DNA of 64,000 bases, from contig NZ_JAIVKJ010000002.1 of the NCBI RefSeq assembly GCF_020524885.1, positions 372,001 through 436,000 of the forward strand, in the 5' to 3' direction. Made by a program: the position numbers and the translations under genes. Under the pieces are notes generated by a model that saw only the letters and a list, made by a program, of their open reading frames with translations, made no database searches and had not been told where the DNA came from. Shown here one piece after another: positions 33,370 to 42,591 of this stretch. This DNA is from Microbulbifer elongatus. Its GTDB lineage: Bacteria > Pseudomonadota > Gammaproteobacteria > Pseudomonadales > Cellvibrionaceae. Numbering within the stretch: the stretch's first letter is position 1; each line of letters starts with the position of its first letter.

Positions 33370-33396
33370 GAAATTTAGTTGAACTAAGTCATCCCC

Positions 33397-35523
33397 TTAA
33401 AAACGGTACACCGCTTTCATCCACAGTGTTCGACCTGGTTCGTTAACCCGCGCTAGTTGTTCAAAGCCGGGAATGGCAGTGCCGGCACGGCTGATATGTT
33501 CGGCATAGGTTTCGTCCAGCAGATTGTCGATCCCTGCGGTTACCAGAAGTTCTGGTATGGCACGCCAGCCTCCATTAAGCGACAGGATGTTAGCCGAATC
33601 CGTGGGGCCAAAGTCCTGGCCGGCAATATTGCCCTTGCCAATATCTACCCGATCCTGCGCAGCAAGCGCACGCCACAGAATCCCTCCTGACCAGGCCGAG
33701 TATTCATAGTGCAATCCAAGGCGAGCTTCCAGCGGCGGTAATTGTGCCAGGGTCGCGCCGTCAGATTCATTGGCTCCACGCACCGAAGACAGAGTCAGTT
33801 CCGAGCGCCAGTTTTCGCTGATGTGATACCCCAGGTCGAGCTCCGCACCCCAGCTTCGCGCATCGGTATTGCGCACAATGGTGGTGGTGCGAGTGTCGCT
33901 CATGCCATCCATGCTTCCGCTCATATTCGATTTGCCATAGCCCGATTGAATCATCAGGTAGTCGTCGATGATGTTGGCAAAAAGCGATGCACTCGCTGAG
34001 AGTTTTTCACCGCGATAGATATAGCCGATATCCAGCTGTGCGGTTTTTTCGAATTCGATATCCAGTGCGCTCACCGAATCGGCGGATTCCTTGGCGATGA
34101 TTTCCCAGTAATCGGGGAAGCGCTCGGTATAACCCACCCCGGCATAGAAGGTGGTTGAGGATGGGGCACTGTGTTCCAAAGCCTTTTCAATGCGCATGAA
34201 GCCGCTGTATAGCTGCTCCTCCCGTTTCTCACCCGCGGTAGGGTTTCCAGCGGACGACATCATCGACAACTGCACTTCATTGCGTAGATCGCGCAGGCTC
34301 CAGTCATCGACACGGGCACCTGCAACCCAGCGACCGCCTGGGGTTGGTTCCCAGCTAAGTTCGGTAAACAGGCCGGTTTGGGAAAATTCCGCATCCGCTA
34401 CCCGCTTTAGATCGCGGTAGTCCCCAATGCTCTGGTTCATGCTACTGCGGTTGCTGTGGCGATTTTGCTGGGTGTCGAGCCCTATGCTCAGTTCCATATC
34501 CTGCTGCGGTTCCAATTCCACCAGCAGCTTGCCCCCGCTGGTTTCGCGGTCTGGATTCATCGCCATTTGCATGGCCATCACTCCACTGGGCTCACGCAGG
34601 GTGTAGTTATCCATGACGTGGTCCACGTAGTTGTAGTACCCCTGCACTTCCACCGACTGGATGAGATCCGAGATATTGTTGCGGACAAACTTCGCATTGA
34701 CGTTTTCGCGGGCGAATTTGGAACCATCTACCCCGCGGTCGGCATAGGCCGCTTCGCCATCGCTGCGTGCGCTGCTGAGTTCCAGGCGAGTGTCGTCGTC
34801 CGGGCTCCAGGAGAACCCGAGCTGACCATTCCAGCGCTCATACCGGGAGTGAACGGTAACGCCATCTCCATCCTGATAGTCCCCTGCCGAAGCAGAAGTT
34901 ATGGTGCCGCGTATAGAAAACTCTGGCGACCTGTAAGCGGCATCGACGAGGCCGTCCTGGCGTCCGGCAGTGGCGGCCAGCAGACTTGTGTGCACATCCC
35001 ACTCTGTTGTTTGCGGGCGCTCCCGATTGCGTTCAAAAAGCACGACGCCGGCAGAGTTCCCTGGACCGTACTTGACCGTCTGTGGACCCTTGATCACTTT
35101 GATCACGTCCAGGGTCTCCGGAAAGATATACGCGGTGGGTGGATCCATTCGATTTGAGCAGCCGCCGAGAATGGATTCGCCATCCAGCAACATGGACAGT
35201 CGCGATCCGGCCATACCGCGCAACACCGGGTCACCGTCGGTGCCACCTTTGCGGATTACCGAGAAGCCGGGAATCGTTTTCAGGTAGTCCGCACCATCGT
35301 TGGCAGGCAGCGGCTGGCGGGGTTTCTTGGGGTCAGTGACCAGGTTCAGTGGTTGCTCGGTCTTTACCGCGGTGACAACCATCTCTTCCAAGCCGGTGGT
35401 GTCTGCCTGGGTGCCGTTGGCGCACACGCAGCAGGCGGTAACAACAAAGGCGAGGGCGCAACGTCGGAATACGCGTGCGCCGGCCGCCGGGGATTTACCG
35501 GCTTCAATACGGGAATTATTCAT
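33397..35523 (-). CDS. TonB-dependent copper receptor (OprC/NosA type)
   Basis: 708 residues. The signal peptide ends near QA/DTT. TonB box LEEMVVTAVKTE; plug with VIRKGGTDGDPVLRGMAGSRLSML and the family-specific GGCSNRMDPPTAY, then a barrel ending in VYRF (C-terminal Phe). Met-rich loops (MAMQMAMNP, MSGSMDGMSD) could bind Cu(I). The family takes up copper across the outer membrane. The next gene upstream encodes a His-rich DUF2946 protein, common beside such receptors. Confidence 0.92.
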   Translation of the reverse strand: MNNSRIEAGKSPAAGARVFRRCALAFVVTACCVCANGTQADTTGLEEMVVTAVKTEQPLNLVTDPKKPRQPLPANDGADYLKTIPGFSVIRKGGTDGDPVLRGMAGSRLSMLLDGESILGGCSNRMDPPTAYIFPETLDVIKVIKGPQTVKYGPGNSAGVVLFERNRERPQTTEWDVHTSLLAATAGRQDGLVDAAYRSPEFSIRGTITSASAGDYQDGDGVTVHSRYERWNGQLGFSWSPDDDTRLELSSARSDGEAAYADRGVDGSKFARENVNAKFVRNNISDLIQSVEVQGYYNYVDHVMDNYTLREPSGVMAMQMAMNPDRETSGGKLLVELEPQQDMELSIGLDTQQNRHSNRSSMNQSIGDYRDLKRVADAEFSQTGLFTELSWEPTPGGRWVAGARVDDWSLRDLRNEVQLSMMSSAGNPTAGEKREEQLYSGFMRIEKALEHSAPSSTTFYAGVGYTERFPDYWEIIAKESADSVSALDIEFEKTAQLDIGYIYRGEKLSASASLFANIIDDYLMIQSGYGKSNMSGSMDGMSDTRTTTIVRNTDARSWGAELDLGYHISENWRSELTLSSVRGANESDGATLAQLPPLEARLGLHYEYSAWSGGILWRALAAQDRVDIGKGNIAGQDFGPTDSANILSLNGGWRAIPELLVTAGIDNLLDETYAEHISRAGTAIPGFEQLARVNEPGRTLWMKAVYRF

Positions 35524-35661
35524 TGTTCATTCTCAATCTAACGAAAAGCAGCCCGCCGGTGGTTGCGCCACGGGCTGGGGTACCCGCGGGCACAGCTGAG
35601 CGGGCGCGGACGCGCCACAGGGACTGCCATGAGCCTGCGGGGGAATGTATCGGGGTTGTTG

Positions 35662-36204
35662 TTAAGCGAGATTGGCAACGATGGGGGGCGCGCGCCCGGG
35701 GGGAAGCAGGTAACTCCGCGGTTTGATCGCGATGGAATGTGGCGTGAATATGGGCAGCGAGGGACCACGCAGAGGCGCCCACAACACAGGCTCCACGCCA
35801 ACGGCAAACGCCACGGGTGCCGAGAAATTACAGTGGTTGTCGGAAAAGGCCTGGGCAGTGGCACTGTCGTGCTGATGGTCAGGATTTGCCGATTCGGTAC
35901 CAGCCGGCTCCGCCATCGAATGATGGGCGTTCTCGTGAGCATGGCCCTGGTGGTGTGCGTGAGCAGGGGCGTAGTGCGGCTGGTGATGGTCGGATGGACT
36001 GTCGCCGTTAGCCAGGTTTAACAGCAGTGCGCTGCGGCTGTCGCCGTGACACAGTTCGTAGGGGGAGCCCCCGGCGATGGGCGCGGGCATAAAGCCTGCC
36101 GGCACCAGGCCGCGCACGGCGAGAAACATACCCAGCAGCAACACCGCCAGCCACGGGGGCAGGCAGCGGCGAACATCTTTCGTGTGCGCTGAGCTGTTAT
36201 TCAC
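35662..36204 (-). CDS. DUF2946 family His-rich protein
   Basis: 180 residues from a GTG at 36204; a GTG at 36255 overlapping the DUF58 stop is also possible and neither has a good Shine-Dalgarno. One N-terminal hydrophobic helix (LPPWLAVLLLGMFLAVRGLVP) then a periplasmic part rich in His (HHQPHYAPAHAHHQGHAHEN), Cys (ELCHGD, NHCNF) and Met. The family occurs beside copper and cobalt genes, so metal binding is likely. It lies 138 bases upstream of the copper receptor, same strand. Confidence 0.7.
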   Translation of the reverse strand: MNNSSAHTKDVRRCLPPWLAVLLLGMFLAVRGLVPAGFMPAPIAGGSPYELCHGDSRSALLLNLANGDSPSDHHQPHYAPAHAHHQGHAHENAHHSMAEPAGTESANPDHQHDSATAQAFSDNHCNFSAPVAFAVGVEPVLWAPLRGPSLPIFTPHSIAIKPRSYLLPPGRAPPIVANLA

Positions 36205-36241
36205 TGGGGTGGTTCGTCTGGAAAAAGCGATAATCCCGGGG

Positions 36242-37570
36242 TCAGAGTCTACCACTGCGCTTCAGTTGCCAGTAGGTTTCCACCAGCGACATATGCATTT
36301 GCGAGGGCAGGGCGTCTGCCAGAATCGTATTGCGTGCGCGCAGTTGTTGCAGCAGCCGCTCGCGACGCGCCACCAGGTCTCTTCCCGCACCGTTTAATAG
36401 TGCATCGTCAAAGTCGCCTACCGGCTTTTCCAGCAATTCATCCAGCGCCCGTTCGCGCAGGCAGGCCACCATCACCAGGTGGTGGCGGGAGAGCTGCTGT
36501 ACCGCGGCGGTGAGGTCTTCGTTGTCTTCGTCCCGTACATTGGTCAGCAGGATCACCAGCGCGCGTCGCTGCTGGCGGGCCAGCAACTGTTCGGCGGCGG
36601 CGGTGTAATCGCTGTGGGCAGTGCCCGAGTGCAGGTCGTAGACGTGATTCAGCAGCAGGTTGATACCGCCCTCGCCTTTTACCGGCGGCAAGCGGCTGTG
36701 GCTGCCGGCAAAACACTGCAGGCCCACCGCGTCGCCCTGGCGTATCGCTACGTAGGCGGATAACAGCAGCGCGTTGAGCGCGTGGTCGAAGTGACTCAGA
36801 TCGCCGTCGCGGGTGCGCATGCGGCGGCCGCAGTCCAGCAGGAAAATGATTTCCTGGTCGCGCTCGTCCTGGTATTCCCGGCTGATCAGTTTCTGCATGC
36901 GCGCGCTGGCCCGCCAGTCCACCTGACGCTGGCTGTCGCCCTGGCGGAATTCGCGCAGCTGGCGAAAGTCCAGCCCTTCACCGCGGCGCTGCTGCTGGTG
37001 CACACCCAGATAGCGTAGGGACTGTTCCGTAGACAGCGCCTGCAGTGAGGAAATGCCGAGAAAATTGGGATAGACCTTGGCATCTTGGGGTTCGCCAAGC
37101 AGTACCCGGCACTGCCACAACTGCCACGGCGAGCTGGCCAGTACCTCGATGCGGCCGAATGCGGCGAGACCCCGGTGTACCGGTGTGGCCGTGTAGTTTG
37201 CGTGGATTTCCTGTCCCGGATTTAACTGGACCTGCAGCGGCAGATCGGCGCTGCACAGTTGTGTCGGCAGCTGGTCGGATACCAGTAGCCGCAGTGGGCG
37301 CAGACCGTGGTTGCGGAGGCTCAGGCCGATGTCCTGCTCGACGCCCAGTGCGAGGTTGCCGGGCAGACTGCGGCGGCCATCGAGGCCGTCGGTGCGCCGG
37401 CCGGTAGCGAAGTCCAGCAATGCCGCAAGCGCCAGCGTGCCCATACCCAGCCACCAGGCACTGCTCAGCAAGCCGGCCGCAGTGGGCAACCAGATACGCG
37501 CGGCGCTGACCGCCAGCGCGCAGCCGGTGGCAATCAGCAGTAACCGGATCAGGAGCGGAGAGGGCTTCAC
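36242..37570 (-). CDS. DUF58 domain protein
   Basis: 442 residues from a GTG at 37570. Two N-terminal transmembrane helices, then a region of extended strands, and the DUF58/vWA-like domain (from about 190) with FRQGDSQRQVDWRASARM and EIIFLLDCGRRM (a DxG in place of the vWA MIDAS DxSxS). It pairs with MoxR ATPases in many bacteria as a substrate or adaptor of AAA remodelling. Last gene of a six-gene overlapping operon; the stop of moxR and this GTG share 4 bases. Confidence 0.88.
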   Translation of the reverse strand: MKPSPLLIRLLLIATGCALAVSAARIWLPTAAGLLSSAWWLGMGTLALAALLDFATGRRTDGLDGRRSLPGNLALGVEQDIGLSLRNHGLRPLRLLVSDQLPTQLCSADLPLQVQLNPGQEIHANYTATPVHRGLAAFGRIEVLASSPWQLWQCRVLLGEPQDAKVYPNFLGISSLQALSTEQSLRYLGVHQQQRRGEGLDFRQLREFRQGDSQRQVDWRASARMQKLISREYQDERDQEIIFLLDCGRRMRTRDGDLSHFDHALNALLLSAYVAIRQGDAVGLQCFAGSHSRLPPVKGEGGINLLLNHVYDLHSGTAHSDYTAAAEQLLARQQRRALVILLTNVRDEDNEDLTAAVQQLSRHHLVMVACLRERALDELLEKPVGDFDDALLNGAGRDLVARRERLLQQLRARNTILADALPSQMHMSLVETYWQLKRSGRL

Positions 37571-38622
37571 AGCCGCGGCGCCTCCACGGACTCGATGATC
37601 TGCGCCAGCACGGAGTCGGCGGTTTCACCATCAATCTCCATATCCGGGGATACCGCCACGCGATGGCGCATCACCGGGATGGCCATGGCCTTGATATCGT
37701 CCGGCAGCACAAACTCGCGGCCTTCCAGCAGGGCGTGGGCGCGAGCCGCAAGAATCAGGCCGATACTGGCGCGGGGGCCGGCGGCGCGACGCAGCTGGGA
37801 GGACTCGCGGGTGGCGCGTACCAGGCGCACGGCGTAGCCGAGTACCTGCTGATCCACCTGGATCTGCGGCACAAGTACCTGCAGCTGTTGCAATTCGTCG
37901 GCATCAAACACTGCCTGTACTGAATCACGCAGTTTGTTTTCGATATGTCCGCCGCTGGCCGCCGCCGCCAGCTGCTCTTCTGCTTGCTGGCTGGGGAAAT
38001 CGATCAACACCTTGAGCAGGAAACGGTCCAGCTCCGCTTCCGGCAGCGGGTAGGTGCCTTCCTGTTCCACCGGGTTCTGGGTGGCCAGTACCATAAACGG
38101 TTGCGGGGTAGCGTGGGTTTCCCCATCGATGGTGACCTGGTGTTCCTGCATTACTTCCAGCAGTGCGGCCTGGGTTTTGGCGGGGGCGCGGTTGATCTCG
38201 TCCGCCAGTAGCAGGTTGGTAAACACCGGGCCGCGGCGCACCTCAAAGCGGCTCTCGGCCATGTGGTAGATGGCATGGCCGGTGACATCGGCGGGCATCA
38301 GGTCGGGGGTGAACTGGATACGGCGGAAGTCGCCGCCGAAGCCGCGGGCGAGGCTGCGTACCAGCAGGGTTTTGCCGAGTCCGGGCACGCCCTCCAGCAA
38401 CACGTGGCCACCAGCGAGTAGTGCGATCAGTACCTGATCCACTACCGCCTGCTGGCCAATCACCACCTGGTTGATACGTTCACGCAGCGCGTTCACCCGG
38501 GCGCTGGCCTGCTGCCAGCGATTGTCGACTGGAGCTTCGCTGTCGATAGCATTTACCGGGTTCTGGTCCAGGCTGGTTTCGCTCGTATTTTGGCTAATAG
38601 TTTCGCTGATCGTTTCGCTCAT
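37567..38622 (-). CDS. MoxR family AAA+ ATPase
   Basis: 351 residues from the ATG at 38622 (GAGG 7 bases upstream), overlapping the DUF4350 stop (ATGA). Walker A GVPGLGKT, Walker B LLADEINRAP, sensor 1 LATQNP, then the GTYPLPEAELDRF motif typical of MoxR. A long polar N-terminus (about 45 residues, SETISQNTSETS) is unusual. MoxR proteins act as chaperone-like remodelers, often on vWA proteins such as DUF58. The biological target here is unknown. Confidence 0.93.
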   Translation of the reverse strand: MSETISETISQNTSETSLDQNPVNAIDSEAPVDNRWQQASARVNALRERINQVVIGQQAVVDQVLIALLAGGHVLLEGVPGLGKTLLVRSLARGFGGDFRRIQFTPDLMPADVTGHAIYHMAESRFEVRRGPVFTNLLLADEINRAPAKTQAALLEVMQEHQVTIDGETHATPQPFMVLATQNPVEQEGTYPLPEAELDRFLLKVLIDFPSQQAEEQLAAAASGGHIENKLRDSVQAVFDADELQQLQVLVPQIQVDQQVLGYAVRLVRATRESSQLRRAAGPRASIGLILAARAHALLEGREFVLPDDIKAMAIPVMRHRVAVSPDMEIDGETADSVLAQIIESVEAPRL

Positions 38623-39971
38623 AGGGCGGCCTCGATGATCTGAATGCTGCGCAGTCGCGCGGTAAAGTCGTCCTGGCTGCGGGGCGCCTTGCCCCACAGG
38701 GTGTCAAATATCTCTCGCGCCGCCAGCCCGGTTTTCTCCGCCATGACTTCGGCGATCTCCTGTTGGCGGTCTTCGCTCAATTGGCGGTTACCGCTGAGTT
38801 TTACCAGCAGCGGTTTGCGGGCCTGGAGGAAAAGACTCTCCCCCTTGTCATGACGCCAGTAAAAGTATCCACAGGCGCGGATATGCTCCAGTAGCGAGCG
38901 CCGCTCACTGGCGCTTGCCGGTGCCATAGGGCCGAAGCGGCGGCTGCGGTTGGCGATCCACGCCACGAGGGCAAGCAGTCCGGCAAAAAACAGCTCAAGC
39001 GCGTAGCGCTGAATCAGGGTGCCGAGGGTGTCAAAGCGGGGCTGGGTGATCATCACCAGTTCGCGTTCGCCCACAAGGTGTGCGAGAAAATAGGCGTGGT
39101 CGAATTCACCGATGCGATGATTTCGCCACAAGCCGCCATCGGTCATCAGGGTCAGGCGGCCGCGGCCCCGCTCGTAATAAACCAGCGGCGCTTCGGTAGA
39201 AACTTTCTGGAAGGGCACCCAGTGCAGGGGGCCGCCATCCACATCGGTATCTGAACCCTGGCCCATCATCTCATGGGTAAGTACCCGGTGCGGATCAAAA
39301 TACAGGGCATAGCTGGTGCCGCTGGCACTGGTGAGGTTGACCAGTCGCTCCGGGTCGACATCCGGGTTGCGCGGGGATTGCTCGTCTGCCGTTGCTTCGT
39401 CCTGTGTGGGTTCCCCCTCCTGTGCGTCAGATGTTTGCTTGTCTTTTTTGCTTTCCTTCTCCGCGAGCTTGCGGTTGTGCTCGCGCATCATTTCGCTGGC
39501 GGTCTTGTCCTGCAGATCGCTGGCTTCCTCACCGAACACTTCCCGCACCTGACGATTGAAATAAAGGTCCAGGTCTCCGTTAGTGACTTCCAGCCCAAGG
39601 GTTTCCAGCAGCAGATCCTGCTCGTTGTCGCCGTCACCGCTATGGGCGATGACAATGGCGTGGCCGCCGGCTTCTACCCAGTCGAGCAACTCCCACAGGC
39701 GGTCATGGTTGTACACCTGACTGGAGCTGGCGAGAAACAGGGCATCGCCGTCGTCCAGAGTGGAAACGATAGAGATGTTGTCAGCGCGGCGGTGCGGGAT
39801 ATCCAGCCGATCGAGGAAGCGCTGGGCGGCGAGAAACGGATTGCGACGGGCCTCGGGGCCAAAGCCAAGGTCGACTTCTTCGGTGTGACGCTCGAAGAAA
39901 AAAAGAAACAATGCGGTGGCGCCGGCGAGCAGCAGCACAGCCCAAATGATCGCGATACGGCTCAGTTTCAC
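38619..39971 (-). CDS. DUF4350 domain membrane protein
   Basis: 450 residues from a GTG at 39971. An N-terminal helix (IIWAVLLLAGATALFLFFF), a glutamine-amidotransferase-like extracytoplasmic region with RRNPFLAAQRFLDRL and the DUF4350 pattern DALFLASSS..LLDWVEAGGHAIVIA, an acidic/charged insertion (about 165-205, DEATADEQ), a second helix (ELFFAGLLALVAWI), and a cytoplasmic tail. Part of the RDD-SpoIIM-DUF4129-DUF4350-MoxR-DUF58 operon; probably a sensor or scaffold. Confidence 0.85.
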   Translation of the reverse strand: MKLSRIAIIWAVLLLAGATALFLFFFERHTEEVDLGFGPEARRNPFLAAQRFLDRLDIPHRRADNISIVSTLDDGDALFLASSSQVYNHDRLWELLDWVEAGGHAIVIAHSGDGDNEQDLLLETLGLEVTNGDLDLYFNRQVREVFGEEASDLQDKTASEMMREHNRKLAEKESKKDKQTSDAQEGEPTQDEATADEQSPRNPDVDPERLVNLTSASGTSYALYFDPHRVLTHEMMGQGSDTDVDGGPLHWVPFQKVSTEAPLVYYERGRGRLTLMTDGGLWRNHRIGEFDHAYFLAHLVGERELVMITQPRFDTLGTLIQRYALELFFAGLLALVAWIANRSRRFGPMAPASASERRSLLEHIRACGYFYWRHDKGESLFLQARKPLLVKLSGNRQLSEDRQQEIAEVMAEKTGLAAREIFDTLWGKAPRSQDDFTARLRSIQIIEAAL

Positions 39972-41587
39972 GGCTGCACCTCCTGTGCCTTGCCGTCGCG
40001 GCCCAGGCCTTTATCCTGAAATACCCGCTGCCACTGAATGCACAGGGATTCCAGTTGTGCGCCTGCGGGAGGCTGGTGGGCATAGGCCTGGCGCTGCCAG
40101 GTTTTTGTCAGCACGCCGAAAAATTGCACCAGGGCGGGTTGCAGGCGTGGATCCTGATCGGCCTCCTCGCGTACCAGCTGTGCGCATTCCGCCTCGGTGT
40201 GGTGGTCGCGGAAGGGGCAATCGAAACGAGAGATCAGGTTGGACAGGCTCGCCCGGTACAGCAGCCCCATCGCCTCCCGTTGATGGCCCGCATTCCATAA
40301 CTGCAACACTTCGGCGGTAACGTCGTCGGGCAGGCTTTCCCTGCGCACATCCAGGCCGAACAGAGTTTCCGGGCGTTCGACCTCTGCTTTTTTAATTTTG
40401 GGCCGGTAGCCGAGCAGGCTGCGTAAATGATCACGGAAATGCCACAGCAGGTAGACAACCAGACCGATGGCGGTGATCCACAACAGCACCTCGATAATCC
40501 CGGCGAGCAACGGGCCAAACTCGGGGTCTGAGTCCGAGACCTCCTGCTCGTCGCTTCCCAGTCCTTCTAGCCACTCGATAAAAGCAATAAACCAGTCGGG
40601 GAAGCGGTATTCGCGGGATTCGAAATCCTTCATGCGCCAGCTGCTGATTTTCTCGCGCTGGTGGAATTCATCTTCTGCCAGCACTTCGTCGATCAGTACC
40701 TCTGCCTGTGCCGGGGTCGCGACATCGGCTTGTACTGACTGAGGTCCGGTGATGGCAACGATCAGTGTCAGGCCCAGGGCGCAGGCGAGAGATACTGCTG
40801 TCGCGCGGGGTGCCGATGTACGCGCCGGTTTGCGCTCGCGAGTTTGTTGGATTTCCAAGCGCGCGCGCAGCTTGCGGAAATGGATTTCAATATCCCAGGC
40901 TTCCAGGTCCACTCGCCGGCCGATATACAGCATGAAACCACCGCACACATAAAACGGCGCTACTGCGGCCATGATCAGCAGGGTAAAACCATTGGCAATC
41001 CAGGCGTAGATCGAGTTGCTGTCATTCAGTATCGGCATCCAGTCAATCTCGATCTGTTCCGGCAGCATCAGGTAGAAAAGTGCCGCCAGGCCGAGGCCGA
41101 GAATCATCTCCACGTGCACGCCAACGATGTGCAGCCAGCTCGCGGCATTAGCGGCCTTACGGTGCAGCAGGGAGAGGCGAGCCGCACGGGCTTTGCCTCG
41201 GGCATTTTCTAACACGGTTACCGGTAGATCAAAGGCGCGGGTAAAACTCAGGCGCCGCCAGGTCAACCAGGGAAACCAGTCGGCGCTGTTGGCGCGACGA
41301 AACTGGCCGAGGGCATCGCGGAAACCCATGGGTTCATTGAACAGTTTGCGGCTTGCCACCAGCAACGGCAGGCGATCGAACAGGGGCTTCAGCCACCAGA
41401 TGACGAAAATGATCCAGTTGGGACTGTCGGGAAATATCAGAGCCAGCAGTGCAAACAGAGCGGCGGCGGGCAGCAGCCAAAGGGTGCTCAACTGAAGCCA
41501 GTGCTGACGTGCCAACAGAATTCCCAGGTCAACGGATTCCCAGCTCGAGCGCTGGCGGGCACGCACGGCGAGACGATCGAGGTTCAC
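39968..41587 (-). CDS. DUF4129 domain multi-pass membrane protein
   Basis: 539 residues from a GTG at 41587. Four to five transmembrane helices in the N-terminal 300 residues, one at about 350-375 (LLAGIIEVLLWITAIGLVVYLL), and the C-terminal DUF4129 domain (LQLWNAGHQREAMGLLYRASLSNL; HTEAECAQLV). DUF4129 proteins accompany DUF58 and MoxR; in actinobacteria a similar domain is in transglutaminase-linked proteins. No catalytic transglutaminase triad is present here. Confidence 0.85.
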   Translation of the reverse strand: MNLDRLAVRARQRSSWESVDLGILLARQHWLQLSTLWLLPAAALFALLALIFPDSPNWIIFVIWWLKPLFDRLPLLVASRKLFNEPMGFRDALGQFRRANSADWFPWLTWRRLSFTRAFDLPVTVLENARGKARAARLSLLHRKAANAASWLHIVGVHVEMILGLGLAALFYLMLPEQIEIDWMPILNDSNSIYAWIANGFTLLIMAAVAPFYVCGGFMLYIGRRVDLEAWDIEIHFRKLRARLEIQQTRERKPARTSAPRATAVSLACALGLTLIVAITGPQSVQADVATPAQAEVLIDEVLAEDEFHQREKISSWRMKDFESREYRFPDWFIAFIEWLEGLGSDEQEVSDSDPEFGPLLAGIIEVLLWITAIGLVVYLLWHFRDHLRSLLGYRPKIKKAEVERPETLFGLDVRRESLPDDVTAEVLQLWNAGHQREAMGLLYRASLSNLISRFDCPFRDHHTEAECAQLVREEADQDPRLQPALVQFFGVLTKTWQRQAYAHQPPAGAQLESLCIQWQRVFQDKGLGRDGKAQEVQP

Positions 41588-42591
41588 AGCCGGCCCCCCG
41601 TGTGTGTATTCGCGGAAGGCTGGTTGCGACCACCGAGGAAACAGTAGCCGAGGACCAGCAACCAGAAGAAGCCGCCCACCGCGAGTTTCACCGCGATACT
41701 GACTTCGGTGCTGGACGACCAGAAGGCCTCAAGAAAGGCCGCAATGACCAGCATCAGAAAGGTGCCGTACATGATTTTCATGGCGTCGCGCCCGGCGACG
41801 CGCAGGGACTCCCGGCGACTCAGGTTACCGGGATTAACCAGGGAGTGTCCCAGGCGCAGGCCGGCGGCTCCGGCAAACACAATGGCGGTCAGCTCAAAGG
41901 CACCGTGTCCGATCACAAATGGATAGAAAGTGGTGACGAATCCGACCCGGGTGATATGCCCGAAAATTGCGCCGAGAAAAACGCCGTTGAATACGATAAA
42001 GAAAATGGAACCGATACCGAACAGTATGCCCGAGGCAAAGGTTCGAAAGGCGATTCCGATATTCTTCTTAATATAAAAACCGAACATTTGCAGATCGGTA
42101 TCCGAGCCGCGTTCGCGCCCCAATACCCGGTTTGCCGGGTCGTACATGGATTCGATCTGCAGCACCTGTTCCGGTGACATCACGGCGTAGATGAGCGAGT
42201 CGTTCCAGTAGCTGCCGAGCCCCATCACCAGTGCCGGGGCCAGGAACAGCGCGCAGGACAGCCAGACAAATCGGGCCTGCTCGTGCAGCGCGCGGGGGAA
42301 TCCACTGAACAGGTATTCCAGCCAGCGGCTTCTGGATACGGACTTTTCCTGGTAGAGCCGCTGATGGCAGGCCATTACCAGCTGGTTGAGTCGCGCGATC
42401 AGGTTGCTCGTGTACTGGCGCTCTTTGGCCACGGCAAGATGCTGGCACAGACGTCGGTAACTTGCCGGCAGGTCCTCGATCAATCCGGCGCTCTCGCTTT
42501 CAACGGCTGCATTTTTCCGGTAGCCGGCGAGCGTGTTCTCCAATTGCAGCCACAGGGGTTGGTGGCGCTGCTCAAAATCCCGCTGTTTCAC
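41584..42591 (-). CDS. Stage II sporulation protein M-like membrane protein
   Basis: 335 residues from a GTG at 42591. Helical cytoplasmic N-terminus, then five transmembrane helices. The SpoIIM family signature appears as FASGILFGIGSIFFIVFNGVFLGAIFGHI and FYPFVIGHGAFELTAIVFAGAAGLRLG. In spore formers it helps build the engulfment machinery; in this non-spore-former the homologue is fixed in the MoxR-DUF58 operon and its job is unknown. Confidence 0.9.
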   Translation of the reverse strand: MKQRDFEQRHQPLWLQLENTLAGYRKNAAVESESAGLIEDLPASYRRLCQHLAVAKERQYTSNLIARLNQLVMACHQRLYQEKSVSRSRWLEYLFSGFPRALHEQARFVWLSCALFLAPALVMGLGSYWNDSLIYAVMSPEQVLQIESMYDPANRVLGRERGSDTDLQMFGFYIKKNIGIAFRTFASGILFGIGSIFFIVFNGVFLGAIFGHITRVGFVTTFYPFVIGHGAFELTAIVFAGAAGLRLGHSLVNPGNLSRRESLRVAGRDAMKIMYGTFLMLVIAAFLEAFWSSSTEVSIAVKLAVGGFFWLLVLGYCFLGGRNQPSANTHTGGRL

